Positions 43,701 through 51,234 of a stretch of 64,000 nucleotides of DNA are shown piece by piece (within the stretch, counting starts at the first letter, position 1; each line of letters begins with the position of its first letter). Made by a program: the position numbers and the translations under genes. The DNA is from SM23-73-3 sp964580215 (lineage in GTDB: Bacteria > Zixibacteria > MSB-5A5 > SM1-73). The stretch is from contig CAZOJT010000009.1 of the NCBI GenBank assembly GCA_964580215.1, forward strand, positions 1 to 64,000, in the 5' to 3' direction. The notes beneath the pieces are model-generated. The model was not told the DNA's origin. It did no database searches and saw only the letters and a program-made list of their open reading frames with translations.

Positions 43701-44967
43701 TGGTATCCACCTTCGGATCGATGCTAACTGCGGCGACAGCCTGAGCGGTGATCTCGTTATGCACCACGTCTGCCCCCACAAAATCTCCGGTTAGGTATCT
43801 TCCTGATCCAGTGGTTCCCGTACCCAGAATATTTACCTTATCTTTAATCTGGTCGCCCACTATCTTCAGCCCACGCTTCACTGCCTCGATGGGACGTCCC
43901 TCGGTCATAAGATAAATTCGAGAGATCACATTTTTGTCCTTATCTATTGCCACCACATTGGTGGATAAAGAACCTACATCAATTCCCAGGAAAGCATCGA
44001 TTTTATCTTCATGTGGCACGTGATGATTTTTGGTGATCTCATAATATTTATTCTCTGGGAAAGCAAACACTAAAGGCTCTTTCCCCTTGTGTTCTATCCG
44101 GGGAGAAGCTAAGTATTCATTCAGCCTCTCTAAGCCCAGAAAAGGAATATCCGCCTTCTCTGTTCCCATGATGGTCAAACCTGCCCCAACAGCTCCCATC
44201 TCCTTAAAGAATTGTGGAATTAACAACTCTCCTTCGGAGAGTCCAAATACGCTTTCAAAAGCCCTTCTTACCCCTAAGTTAGCGGCAACTCCACCCTGAA
44301 AAGAGATGGGCTTTTGGATCTTTTTCCCCTTGACGATGGAGCCTTTGAAGTTTCGTGCCATGGCAAAACATAATCCGGCAACGATATCATAGTCCGGGGT
44401 GGCAATCTGCTGAAGGTGAATCATGTCCGATTTGGCAAAGACGCTGCATCTTCCGGCAATGCGAGGGGGATTCTTTGATTTCAGTGCCAACTTTCCAAAT
44501 TCATCCTCGATGGAGATCTTCAGCCGTTTGGCTTGCTGATCCAAAAATGATCCGGTGCCGGCGGCACAGAGCGTATTCATGGAGAAATCCTCCAGCACCG
44601 GAGCTTTGGAGCCGTCATCCTGACGCAACAGAATCAGCTTGGAGTCCTCTCCCCCCATCTCAATTATGGTTCGCACCTCCGGAGTTAAAAAGCCGGTGGC
44701 TTTTGCCTGGGCGATCACCTCGTTTACGAAGCTTCCCCCTAAGATGGAATTTATCAACTTTCCGCCGGTGCCAGTGGCGGCTAAAGATTTTATATCATCC
44801 GGATTGAATTTTTCAAAAAGATCCTCTAAGATGCCTTTTAAAGTAGGAAGTGGTTGCCCTGTAGATCTCTGGTAATAAGATCGAAGTATCTCCCTCTCAG
44901 ATGAGAGAAGCACCACCTTCACGCTGACTGATCCTATATCAATGCCCAAATAGAGATTCTTATTCAT
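40750..44967 (-). CDS. Giant fused acyl-CoA dehydratase activase (two ASKHA activator domains plus dehydratase-like C-terminus)
   Basis: 1405 residues. Two BcrA/BadF/HgdC-type ATPase domains in tandem: about 1-270 (GIDIGSVSVKVVLL, TGTGGKLINSILGG, GGEDSKLILL, CAAGTGSFLDQQA, GRCSVFAKSD) and about 325-595 (GIDVGSLSTNVVAID, GGQDSKYISL, CAAGTGSFLQEQA, ERCTVFMESD). In HgdC the Cys of each of these last two motifs bind the inter-subunit [4Fe-4S] cluster; both repeats keep them. A CPDCPNHC segment (about 625) follows, then a DUF2229-like region (about 685-900) and a region like 2-hydroxyacyl-CoA dehydratase subunits. Known relatives use ATP to drive low-potential electron transfer; the substrate here is unknown. 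No ribosome-binding site is clear. No separate dehydratase genes are adjacent. Confidence 0.88.
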   Translation of the reverse strand: MNKNLYLGIDIGSVSVKVVLLSSEREILRSYYQRSTGQPLPTLKGILEDLFEKFNPDDIKSLAATGTGGKLINSILGGSFVNEVIAQAKATGFLTPEVRTIIEMGGEDSKLILLRQDDGSKAPVLEDFSMNTLCAAGTGSFLDQQAKRLKISIEDEFGKLALKSKNPPRIAGRCSVFAKSDMIHLQQIATPDYDIVAGLCFAMARNFKGSIVKGKKIQKPISFQGGVAANLGVRRAFESVFGLSEGELLIPQFFKEMGAVGAGLTIMGTEKADIPFLGLERLNEYLASPRIEHKGKEPLVFAFPENKYYEITKNHHVPHEDKIDAFLGIDVGSLSTNVVAIDKDKNVISRIYLMTEGRPIEAVKRGLKIVGDQIKDKVNILGTGTTGSGRYLTGDFVGADVVHNEITAQAVAAVSIDPKVDTIFEIGGQDSKYISLQDGAVIDFEMNKVCAAGTGSFLQEQAEKLNINIEEEFGDLALKSKRPVNCGERCTVFMESDLVAHQQSGVPKEDLVAGLAYSIVYNYLNKVMGDKRVGNYIFFQGGVAWNKAVVAAFEMVTGKKITVPPHHDVTGAIGAAILAMEEYKGGKSKFKGFDLSEKQYSISTFICPDCPNHCEIKEVRVEGEPSLFYGSRCEKYDTKRKSKKSTLPDLFKERERILFHIHKEFVTSHSNSDSNQGEKKKVGIPLCLFFHEFFPYWATFFEELGFEVVLSDPTNKQIIRQGTEQVLSDTCFPVKVAHGHVLNLLKKKLDYIFLPSLIDMKKEDNHNKENYACPYVQSLPYLIKAAINLDDYPTRLLSFPVYFQLDRNILLRTLTKLGKELKRRKSQIKKAMLKAERCQEEFYRRLTLKGKEVLQSLKEDQKALVIVGRPYNTCDPGISLNIPKKLADLGMLAIPMDFFCHDPQIKKDHLPNIYWKYGQNILAASEILRDHKKLFGLYISNFGCGPDSFITHFFKKNLSGKPFLLIELDEHSADAGVITRCEAFLDSLKKYQPPRKKKLELPRYKFTASENHRTLYIPNMCDHAYAFKAALNACGLEAYVMDRSDEDTLTLGRKFTSGKECYPFILTTGDLLKLLRKPGIKPERIAFFMPQAHGPCRFGEYHNLQRVILDELGYSNVPIISPDSEDGYSTVSNLDGDFRKLAWKSMVTTDLLIKLLHQTRPYEKNKGETDRVYQLCLEQLSKTTASKGDIEEILTWARDMFAKIKKNGEQRKPIIGVVGEIYIRSNRFSNNNLVRKIETLGGEAWVTGMGEWINYTSYMYKRQSLLERRYKEYVKGWLTYWVQRRKEHQLEKRLEGSILECHEPKTEDVLKLASPYLHESFGGEAILSIGKAIDYINQDLSGVVNTMPFTCMPGTVVTAMSKKLREDFGNFPWLNLVYEGQEDANEITRLEAFMHQARDFQRRKS

Positions 44968-45352
44968 TTTTTTGAAGAGTATGAGTCGGGTTTTCAGTCC
45001 ATTGAAAATTTGATTTCGGGCATTCTCCTCTCCCTATCAAAAATTTGACATATTATATAGTTTAAAATTCAAATTGTAAAGGATTATTTTTAGAAAGAAT
45101 TCAAAAGAAGTTTGGTCAACGGATGAAACGGAAGACATGGATTTTCATCTTTTCATCTGTTCAATCTGTTAGCGCCGTCTCATATTTGTTAGTTTCATAA
45201 CTTTGGCAGATAAAATTAATTGGGAGGACAGCGCCAAAGAAGAGAAGTGACCCCTGCAGATGGAAATAATGGTTTCCATGCGAAGCATTCATACGAATCT
45301 CTGCCAGAGTTATTATATCAGGAGAATAATTCCCTTTCCCCTGAGGGGAGAT

Positions 45353-45395
45353 GCGTATGCATGTGCGTATGCACTCATACGAGCTTCGCAGGGAA
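45353..45395. repeat. Expanded gcgtatgcat / catacgag palindromic units
   Basis: gatgcgtatgcatgtgcgta followed by tgcactcatacgagcttcgc: alternating cgtatg and catacg words, as inserted also in the inverted element at 45766-45808. Confidence 0.7.
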
Positions 45396-45419
45396 AGGTT
45401 GAAAATCCCGCCAGAGGTG

Positions 45420-45435
45420 TGAACCGTATGGTTCA
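45420..45435. repeat. Palindrome tgaaccgtatggttca
   Basis: Identical 16-mer at 21621-21636 (inside a gene) and a one-pair variant at 61429-61444. Confidence 0.8.
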
Positions 45436-45605
45436 CTCCAGAGGCGGGGGTGAGGGGGAAAGAAGATAAACAGAAGGGGGAAAGCCAATGCCCCCTCACC
45501 TTAGTCCTCTCCCCCAAGGGGAGAGGATGTTGCCCCGACGGGCACCCGTCCGGGTGGAACCAACGTATGGGAATAAAAAATGGATGTAGAATCCGTCTGT
45601 ATATG

Positions 45606-45834
45606 TTATTAAGGAGAGCATATAATTGTTTACATCCCCCCTTTAGAAAGGGGGGGGGATTTGAAACTTGAAAAATTCCCCTAAATCCCCCTTTGCTAAA
45701 GGGGGATGCGTATGCATTCATACGAATTTCAAGTCAAGCCCAAAACAGGTGGGGGAGAAAAAATCAATGCGAAGCTCGTATGAGTGCATACGCACATTCA
45801 TACGAATAATAAGGTGTAAACTGTTTCCTGCTCC
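45606..45834 (-). repeat. 229-bp element, inverted partner of 15419-15633
   Basis: Its reverse complement follows 15419-15633 end to end, with one insertion of about 18 bp made of cgtatgcactcatacga-type palindromic units near 45772-45800. Confidence 0.9.
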
Positions 45835-45932
45835 CCTTAGTAACTTCAAAACCATAAAGACCAACTAACAATTATGGGACACCTCCCATCTGTTTAATCT
45901 GTTGGGATATTTATTTTCAATTCAAAAAATAT

Positions 45933-46002
45933 TTGCCAAAAGATTTTTAAATTGTATCTTATCTAATAAAGTTGGGGCAGGGGTTTGGCCCCTGCCCCAA
46001 CT
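45933..46002 (+). promoter_or_regulatory. Candidate promoter and leader hairpin of the EamA gene
   Basis: TTGCCA (45933-45938), 16-bp spacer, TATCTT (45955-45960). The transcript would begin just before a perfect hairpin, gttggggcagggg / cccctgccccaac (45971-46002), 15 bp before the start codon. Confidence 0.4.
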
Positions 46003-46016
46003 TGAGGATACCTCGT

Positions 46017-46904
46017 ATGCCCCTTAAAGCGCTTCTGCTTATTTTGGTCTCAGCCCTACTTCAAGCCTCCTTGAATCTTTTGATAAAGGGAAGCGAAAGA
46101 AAAGTCGCCTTTGTTGCCGGGGCATCTTTAATCAGTTTCATCCTCTACTTCCCGCTTTTTATGTGGGGACGAAGCTTCTTAGGGGAATCCAGCTACCCGG
46201 CAAGTCTCTGGTCGTGGATTGGTATTTTAGCCTGCGGAGGGACAGGTGCGGTCTACTACATATTCATAGGAAAAGCTTATGACAAAGTAGACCTCTCTGT
46301 GGTCTTTCCGGTAACTCGTAGCTTTGGACCAATATTCATCTTGATCTTCGCTTTAATCCTGTTGAATGAAAAGGTGTCCTATCTGGGGTTTTTAGGTATT
46401 TTGATTACCGTCTTCGGCTCTTATGTGATTCATCTTCCTTCTTTTAAGCTTTCCCATCTTTCATTACCTTTCAAAGCATTCAAAAGCAAGCCTTTTCTCT
46501 TCTCAATGGCGGCGGGAGCGTGCACTGCCACGTATTCGCTGATAAACAAAAAGAACCTGGAGACAGTGGAGCCATTCATCTTGTATTATCTAATAATTGG
46601 CTTCATGACTTTGTTTTTGGTGATCTCTCTTCTGTTAAAAAAGAAAGGGAAACAAATCAGAGAGGAATTTAAGCACAACATAAAAGGTCTTTTCCTGATG
46701 GGACTTTTTGGCTTCATCAGCGCCGCTCTGTTTCTCTATGCTTTGCAGATGAGCAAGGTCAGCTATCTGGGGGCGGCAAGAAATATAAGCATAGTTTTCG
46801 GAGTGATTCTGGGAAACTTCTTTCTCCAAGAAGGATATGGAAAGATGAGATTTTTTGCCTCCCTTTTGATCTTTACTGGAATATTTCTGCTTTCTGTGAG
46901 TTAA
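46017..46904 (+). CDS. EamA/DMT-family membrane transporter
   Basis: 295 residues from ATG 46017 (gagg 9 bases upstream); the in-frame sequence before it is the hairpin repeat. Ten hydrophobic helices arranged as two five-helix EamA halves, with the typical NEKVSYLGFLGILITVFGSY in the first half and SYLGAARNISIVFGVILGNF in the second. The family exports or exchanges metabolites such as amino acids or nucleotide precursors; the substrate is not readable. It stands alone, followed by a terminator. Confidence 0.85.
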   Translation: MPLKALLLILVSALLQASLNLLIKGSERKVAFVAGASLISFILYFPLFMWGRSFLGESSYPASLWSWIGILACGGTGAVYYIFIGKAYDKVDLSVVFPVTRSFGPIFILIFALILLNEKVSYLGFLGILITVFGSYVIHLPSFKLSHLSLPFKAFKSKPFLFSMAAGACTATYSLINKKNLETVEPFILYYLIIGFMTLFLVISLLLKKKGKQIREEFKHNIKGLFLMGLFGFISAALFLYALQMSKVSYLGAARNISIVFGVILGNFFLQEGYGKMRFFASLLIFTGIFLLSVS

Positions 46905-46914
46905 ATTTAGGTGG

Positions 46915-46948
46915 AAGCCAGAACCTAACTTAAGGTAGGTTCTGGCTT
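46915..46948 (+). terminator. Terminator of the EamA gene
   Basis: aagccagaacctaactt pairs with aggttctggctt, ending in a short T run; 10 bp after the stop codon. Same sequence family as 50982-51022. Confidence 0.7.
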
Positions 46949-47148
46949 TAGACGCCTTTGGGGTTTCCCAAGACCGAAAAAGTATTATACTTCTATTATC
47001 TTCTGCACAATTTTCTTTTCCATCCGAACAAATTTTGTGCGAAACAAAAAACAAAAGAAAAATTGGTTTACTATGGCGAATATTCTAATCGTTTGATATT
47101 TGGTTAGTTAGAACATCCAGTTAACCTTAAACATTAAGTCATCGAGTT

Positions 47149-47164
47149 TGGCACAAAGCTTGCT
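47149..47164 (+). promoter_or_regulatory. Sigma-54 promoter
   Basis: tggcacaaagcttgct matches the -24/-12 consensus TGGCACNNNNNTTGCW exactly. GG (47150-47151) and GC (47162-47163) are 10 bp apart, as required. Transcription should start near 47176, about 40 bases before the lipoprotein start codon. Confidence 0.8.
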
Positions 47165-47218
47165 TTGATAATGGAAAGGATTATTAGGAAAGTTAGTTAG
47201 AAATATGGAGGTGTGAAA

Positions 47219-48040
47219 ATGAAAAAAGTTTTTTTAATTTTGATCTTTCTATTTGGGTCGGTTTTCATTTTCGGCGGTTGTGAAGAGGAGGTCTATATAG
47301 TTCGATCGGATTGTACCCCTCCTTCGATGCCGAAAGGAGTTTATAGTATCACCGCGGATGAGGCGGTCTGGTTGTTCTGGGAAGCGAACGATGAGAAAGA
47401 TTTGGCCGGATACAGAATTTACAGGAAGACAAATCCAAACTCAAACAAATATTACCACCTTGCCACGGTAGACACTTCAGCCTATATTGACTACAATGTA
47501 AAAAATGGAAACACTTATTACTATGGAGTAACTGCCTTCGACTATGATAGAAATGAGAGCGATTTTTCAGATGTGGCTTTTGACACCCCCAGACCGGAGG
47601 GATTCGATTGGAGGCTATATGATCATTTTTATAAACCCTCTCTTTCCGGTTTTGATTTCTCTGAAGAAGAGGTCCTGCACTGGCTGGATTCTGACGCAGA
47701 TGTTTACTTGGAATACGATGATTATCTGGAAACTTTCTTTTTGTGCGTGGCGGACAGCATCACGGACATTCAGGATTTCGGTTACACAGATCACTTAGAT
47801 GATGTGGACTGGTCACCATCAGATGGGTGGTCTAAGGTTGGCTGGGTAGAGGTGGTAGAGGGACATTCCTACATAGTCTGGACTGCGGATGATCATTATG
47901 CTAAACTCAGGGTAGGAGAAATTATTGGCAACACCAAGATATATTTTGACTGGGCGTATCAAATAGATGGGGGAAATCAGGAGCTTGCTCCCAGACCACC
48001 TCATAGAGAGAATTATCTGAGGGTGGCTGTGAAAAGATAG
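47219..48040 (+). CDS. Lipoprotein with fibronectin type III domain
   Basis: 273 residues from ATG 47219; ggaggtg is 5 bases upstream, and the in-frame GTG at 47213 overlaps it. Lipobox FGGC puts the lipidated Cys near residue 21. Residues about 32-115 are an FN3 domain (VWLFWEANDEKDLAGYRIYR, YYYGVTAFDYDRNES). The C-terminal 150 residues are Asp- and aromatic-rich (WRLYDHFYKP, WTADDHYAKLRV) and not recognised. It is the first gene behind the sigma-54 promoter, so expression should depend on an enhancer-binding activator. It probably faces the periplasm or cell surface. Confidence 0.8.
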   Translation: MKKVFLILIFLFGSVFIFGGCEEEVYIVRSDCTPPSMPKGVYSITADEAVWLFWEANDEKDLAGYRIYRKTNPNSNKYYHLATVDTSAYIDYNVKNGNTYYYGVTAFDYDRNESDFSDVAFDTPRPEGFDWRLYDHFYKPSLSGFDFSEEEVLHWLDSDADVYLEYDDYLETFFLCVADSITDIQDFGYTDHLDDVDWSPSDGWSKVGWVEVVEGHSYIVWTADDHYAKLRVGEIIGNTKIYFDWAYQIDGGNQELAPRPPHRENYLRVAVKR

Positions 48041-48041
48041 A

Positions 48042-48080
48042 GTCAAGGGTCAAGAGTCAAGGGTCAAGGGTCAAGGGAAA
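48042..48080 (+). repeat. gtcaagggtcaaga tandem repeat
   Basis: Five units of gtcaagg(g)/gtcaaga directly after the lipoprotein stop codon. Confidence 0.75.
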
Positions 48081-48198
48081 GAGATACATGAGAAAAAAGA
48101 GACTTAGAGTTAAATCAAATGAATGACGGATTGATCGGGTGAGAATATCAATCAAAAAGATAACCGCCCATCTGGGCGACAAAAAGGGAGTGAGTAAG

Positions 48199-49650
48199 AT
48201 GTTGAAAATAACCAGATTGATAAGGCTTGTTTTAATTTTCAGTTTATGTTTTTCCGCAAGCTTATTTTGGGGGATAAGAAGCTTTGCCGAAGTAACCGGA
48301 GGCATGGTCCATGATTATGATGACTCTTACGGGGTGAAACATCGGGTCATCTCCGATCCCTATTTGGATGTGGAGGTTTGGGTGGATAAGGGGGAGGGAG
48401 CCACTTACTATCCGGGTGAGGATATAAAAATCTATTTCCAAGCTTCGCGCGACTGCTACTTGGTGATCTATAACATAGATGCCAGAGGATATGTCCATCT
48501 ACTCTACCCGTATGATTCAGCAGACGATTATTATGTTGAGGGTGGAAGGGTCTATAGAATCCCGGATAGGTTTGATGATTACGATCTGACCGTAAACGGA
48601 CCCAGCGGAGTGGAATATATCCAGGCAGTGGCAAGCTTGGAGCCTTTAGTTCTTCCCAACTTCCCTGGTGAATATTCGTATGAGGGTGAAATATACGCAT
48701 ACCAACTGGATGGAGAGGATCCATTTGAATTCATGGCGGAGATAAATGCTGAAATCGCACCTTATGATTATGCCTCCGATGTCTGTATATTTAGCGTAGA
48801 CTACCAATACCCTAAGTGGTATTACTGGCCCCGGGTGGTATACGTGGATCGGCCGGTTGACATATATTGGGGGGGCGTTTATTTCGATTATCCCTGGGGC
48901 GTGGAGGTATGGATTGACGGAGTCTTCTATGGAATCACCCCTATAACCATTCCGGCACTGGTGGTGGGAAGGCATTACGTAAGCTTCTGGTTTCATGGAT
49001 GCTGGATCTGGAGAGACTGGTTTCGGGTGAGACGAGATTGCACCATAAGAGTATGGGCTGACTGTCACGATAGATACAGATATGTGAAGGAGAGGTTTGT
49101 AGAAAAAAGCTACCGGGCGGAGAAAGCTAAAAGAAGAAGGGGAGCTGGGGATATGGGTGGATTGGTGAAACCGGTTCGACATGTGGAGAAGGGAAGAAAA
49201 GCTTTAGCTGAGGTTTCACGTATCAAGAAAGAAAAGGAATTCAGAAAGGAACCGTCGGTAAAGCGAAGGGGACTTAAGGATCGTCCTGCTCCCTCACGCA
49301 TAACCGCTAAACCAAAACCGAGCAAGATAGATAAAATCACCAGGGCTAAAAGCATCCGGAGGTCTTCGCCTTCCGAAAAAGCTACTTCCATGGATAAAAG
49401 AAAGGCAAGAGCAAAGAAAATAATATCAATGGGTAAAACGTCAAAAAAGATAGTGAGAGATAATAAGCTTAACCGCCCAAATCAGCCATCAAAGGTAACG
49501 CAGAAGATGCGGAAAAGCGAAAGCTCAAAACCAAAGATTAGTAAGGCAAAAATAAGCAACAGAGAAAAAAGAGTGTCAAAATCAGCTGGCGTCAGGAAAA
49601 CGCATGTCAAGGAGACAAGGGATAGCAAGCCGGGGAAGAGAAGAAGATAA
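48199..49650 (+). CDS. Exported DUF4384/PEGA-like protein with long basic C-terminal tail
   Basis: 483 residues from ATG 48199 (gggag upstream; GTG 48190 is an alternative). Signal peptide about 1-31. Residues about 50-165 resemble DUF4384 (GEDIKIYFQASRDCYLVIYN, YVHLLYP). Residues about 225-300 are PEGA-like (WGVEVWIDGVFYGITPITIP), a surface beta domain. From about 305 to the end the chain is disordered and strongly basic, with Lys/Arg/Ser blocks ending KPGKRRR. Such tails in exported proteins may bind peptidoglycan, polysaccharide or DNA; this is inference. Probably in the sigma-54 transcript. Confidence 0.75.
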   Translation: MLKITRLIRLVLIFSLCFSASLFWGIRSFAEVTGGMVHDYDDSYGVKHRVISDPYLDVEVWVDKGEGATYYPGEDIKIYFQASRDCYLVIYNIDARGYVHLLYPYDSADDYYVEGGRVYRIPDRFDDYDLTVNGPSGVEYIQAVASLEPLVLPNFPGEYSYEGEIYAYQLDGEDPFEFMAEINAEIAPYDYASDVCIFSVDYQYPKWYYWPRVVYVDRPVDIYWGGVYFDYPWGVEVWIDGVFYGITPITIPALVVGRHYVSFWFHGCWIWRDWFRVRRDCTIRVWADCHDRYRYVKERFVEKSYRAEKAKRRRGAGDMGGLVKPVRHVEKGRKALAEVSRIKKEKEFRKEPSVKRRGLKDRPAPSRITAKPKPSKIDKITRAKSIRRSSPSEKATSMDKRKARAKKIISMGKTSKKIVRDNKLNRPNQPSKVTQKMRKSESSKPKISKAKISNREKRVSKSAGVRKTHVKETRDSKPGKRRR

Positions 49651-49931
49651 TGATTCCCTTGCTTTCCGGTGGTGTTCTTCACCAGGGAGACAAACGGCGG
49701 GTGAGGAACACCCGCCTGAACAGGGGAGGGATAAGCAAACTTTTTACCATTTGTTGTTGCCCAATTTATTCGCAGTATCTTGAGATTGGGCTTTTCACAG
49801 GCTGGATCACCCTACCTTTGGCAGGGGATTTTCAATAAATCGAGCAACTACGGAGAAAAGGGATTCTTAAAAAAAGCTCAATATCAGTTTGAACATCACC
49901 AAAATTAAAAAAATGGAGTCTTGCTGGAAAT

Positions 49932-49958
49932 TTGACAATATGATGAGTGACATATAAT
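49932..49958 (+). promoter_or_regulatory. Consensus hexamers TTGACA and TATAAT, 15-bp spacer
   Basis: Both hexamers are perfect but the spacer is short. No convincing gene lies directly downstream; it could drive a small RNA or the gene at 50376. Confidence 0.35.
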
Positions 49959-50106
49959 AGAATTTTTCACAACGGAAGGAAAGGGGTAGCCGCAGATCAA
50001 TTGACTTCCTATGGATCCATATGGACAAATGAGCTTTAGTCTGCGAGGAAGGGATGCAATGTTTAGGAAATTCTCCAAGAGGGTGTGTCAAGTAAATTGT
50101 GTGAGA

Positions 50107-50225
50107 GTTCTGAAAAAGTCATTTTTGCGGGGCTGGGAGCCCCGCCTACGCGGGACTAAGTTATTTAATACCCAACCGCGTAGGACCCGCCTCGGGCAGG
50201 CCAAACCCTGGCATTTCTTCAGAGA
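50107..50225. repeat. Palindromic element with ttctgaaaaag/cttcaga ends, copy 3
   Basis: Same arms as copies 1 and 2 (gggagccccgcctacgcggg; aatacccaaccgcgtagg); the right end has decayed. Confidence 0.8.
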
Positions 50226-50262
50226 TATCTGTGTAAATTTGTTTTTTTGAATGAGTAAACTG

Positions 50263-50290
50263 TTGACAAGTGGCGCAGTTAGGCTATATT
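50263..50290 (+). promoter_or_regulatory. Promoter of the Lys-rich protein gene
   Basis: TTGACA (50263-50268), 16-bp spacer, TATATT (50285-50290), about 80 bases before the start codon. Confidence 0.6.
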
Positions 50291-50375
50291 AAATTAGCCA
50301 TTCTAAATTATGGCTTAAGGTTTTCGGTTAACCGTGATATTGCTCAAAAAATATTACTGATGAGAGGTGAGAGAG

Positions 50376-50927
50376 ATGAAGAAGATTTTTGTCGTTTTTG
50401 TGTGTATCCTGACCACCGTGGCTTTTCTTTCTTCGGCTTCTGCCATCGACCGAAGTTCCAAAAGCAACAGTTCAGATACGAAAGAGAAGCCAACCAAGAT
50501 TAAAGAGATCAAAGAAAAAAAGACCACCAAGGAAAAGGCTGGAACGGTTACCTCCTCAAAGGAGGGTGTCCAGAAAAGGGAAGACAAAGACGCGGTTGCG
50601 CCCAAAGAATCATCAAAGAAAATCAAGGGGTGGTTTAAGACAAAAAAGAGCAAGGAGAAATATGATTATTTCATAGATAGAAACAATAATGGCATTGATG
50701 ATCGGTTAGAAAGGGACGTAAAGGCAAGAAGCATAAAAAAGCAAGAACCTCTTAAGAAGCAAGAGACCATTAAGAAGCGGCCTTCTGTCCCTGCAGAAAA
50801 AGCGCCGGCAAAAGTGAGCCCCTCCATCAAAACGCCGAAAAAAGTAAAGGAAACAAAGGTAAGCGAACAGAAAAAAGAGACAAAAGTAAAGAAGACTGAG
50901 AAGAAGAGAGAAGGAGACAAAAGATAA
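50376..50927 (+). CDS. Exported lysine-rich protein with one calcium-loop motif
   Basis: 183 residues from ATG 50376; gagaggtga upstream. Signal peptide MKKIFVVFVCILTTVAFLSS, cleavage near ASA. The mature chain is low-complexity, with Lys near one third of residues mixed with Glu, Thr, Ser and Pro. It is interrupted only by YFIDRNNNGIDDRLERD (about 108-124), a DxNxNGxDD calcium-binding loop of EF-hand/thrombospondin-3 type. No enzyme domain. Like its neighbour at 48199, it is an exported basic protein. A strong terminator follows. Function unknown. Confidence 0.65.
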   Translation: MKKIFVVFVCILTTVAFLSSASAIDRSSKSNSSDTKEKPTKIKEIKEKKTTKEKAGTVTSSKEGVQKREDKDAVAPKESSKKIKGWFKTKKSKEKYDYFIDRNNNGIDDRLERDVKARSIKKQEPLKKQETIKKRPSVPAEKAPAKVSPSIKTPKKVKETKVSEQKKETKVKKTEKKREGDKR

Positions 50928-50981
50928 TTTCTGGTTTATAAGACCTTAGCCAACATATCATCCAAATTGGTTAATAGAAGC

Positions 50982-51022
50982 AAAAGCCAGAACCTAACTT
51001 AAGTTAGGCTCTGGCTTTTTTT
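50982..51022 (+). terminator. Intrinsic terminator after the Lys-rich gene
   Basis: aaagccagaacctaactt pairs with aagttaggctctggcttt, followed by seven T. Perfect form of the palindrome also seen at 46915 and, split, at 15392-15649. Confidence 0.9.
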
Positions 51023-51234
51023 GATGTGCTTTTCTGAAAAAACATGTTTTTAATCACTGCTTGGTGAGATATTATCATCCCCAGCCTTTCGGAACCCAAA
51101 AACAGACGAAATCTTTTGCCAGCAAAGGTTAAGAATCATAAATTTTCTCCCGATTAGTATTTTATGGATGAAAGTATGTGCATTAAGGGAGAGGTCTGTG
51201 TTTAGGGATTTAACCCTCAAGTTCATTTCTGAGC

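Larger units (their letters stand above)
44968..46016. other. 1049-bp repeat-dense gap
   Basis: Contains a gtcaacggatgaaacgg unit (45114), several catacgaat/attcgtatg units (45278-45395), the tgaaccgtatggttca palindrome (45420-45435), paired cctctcccccaaggggagagg hairpins (45498-45530), the 229-bp inverted element (45606-45834) and a promoter/hairpin before the transporter. No gene; long open frames here are repeat translations. Confidence 0.6.
46905..47218. other. 314-bp gap with terminator and sigma-54 promoter
   Basis: Terminator at 46915-46948, sigma-54 promoter at 47149-47164; AT-rich sequence between, where an activator could bind, but no clear repeat operator is seen. Confidence 0.6.
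49651..50375. other. 725-bp repeat-rich gap
   Basis: Contains a degenerate caataaatcgagcaac palindrome (49831), promoter-like TTGACA/TATAAT at 49932, a tctgaaaaag element (50107-50225) and a second promoter at 50263. Short frames through it are repeat translations. Confidence 0.5.

Noticed and set aside
45161..45721. 186-codon minus-strand frame
   Set aside because: Made of several repeat families (catacgaat units, gttcac palindrome, ccccctt hairpins); no coding character.
50011..50250. 79-codon frame after the TTGACA/TATAAT site at 49932
   Set aside because: Its second half is copy 3 of the tctgaaaaag element and there is no ribosome-binding site.
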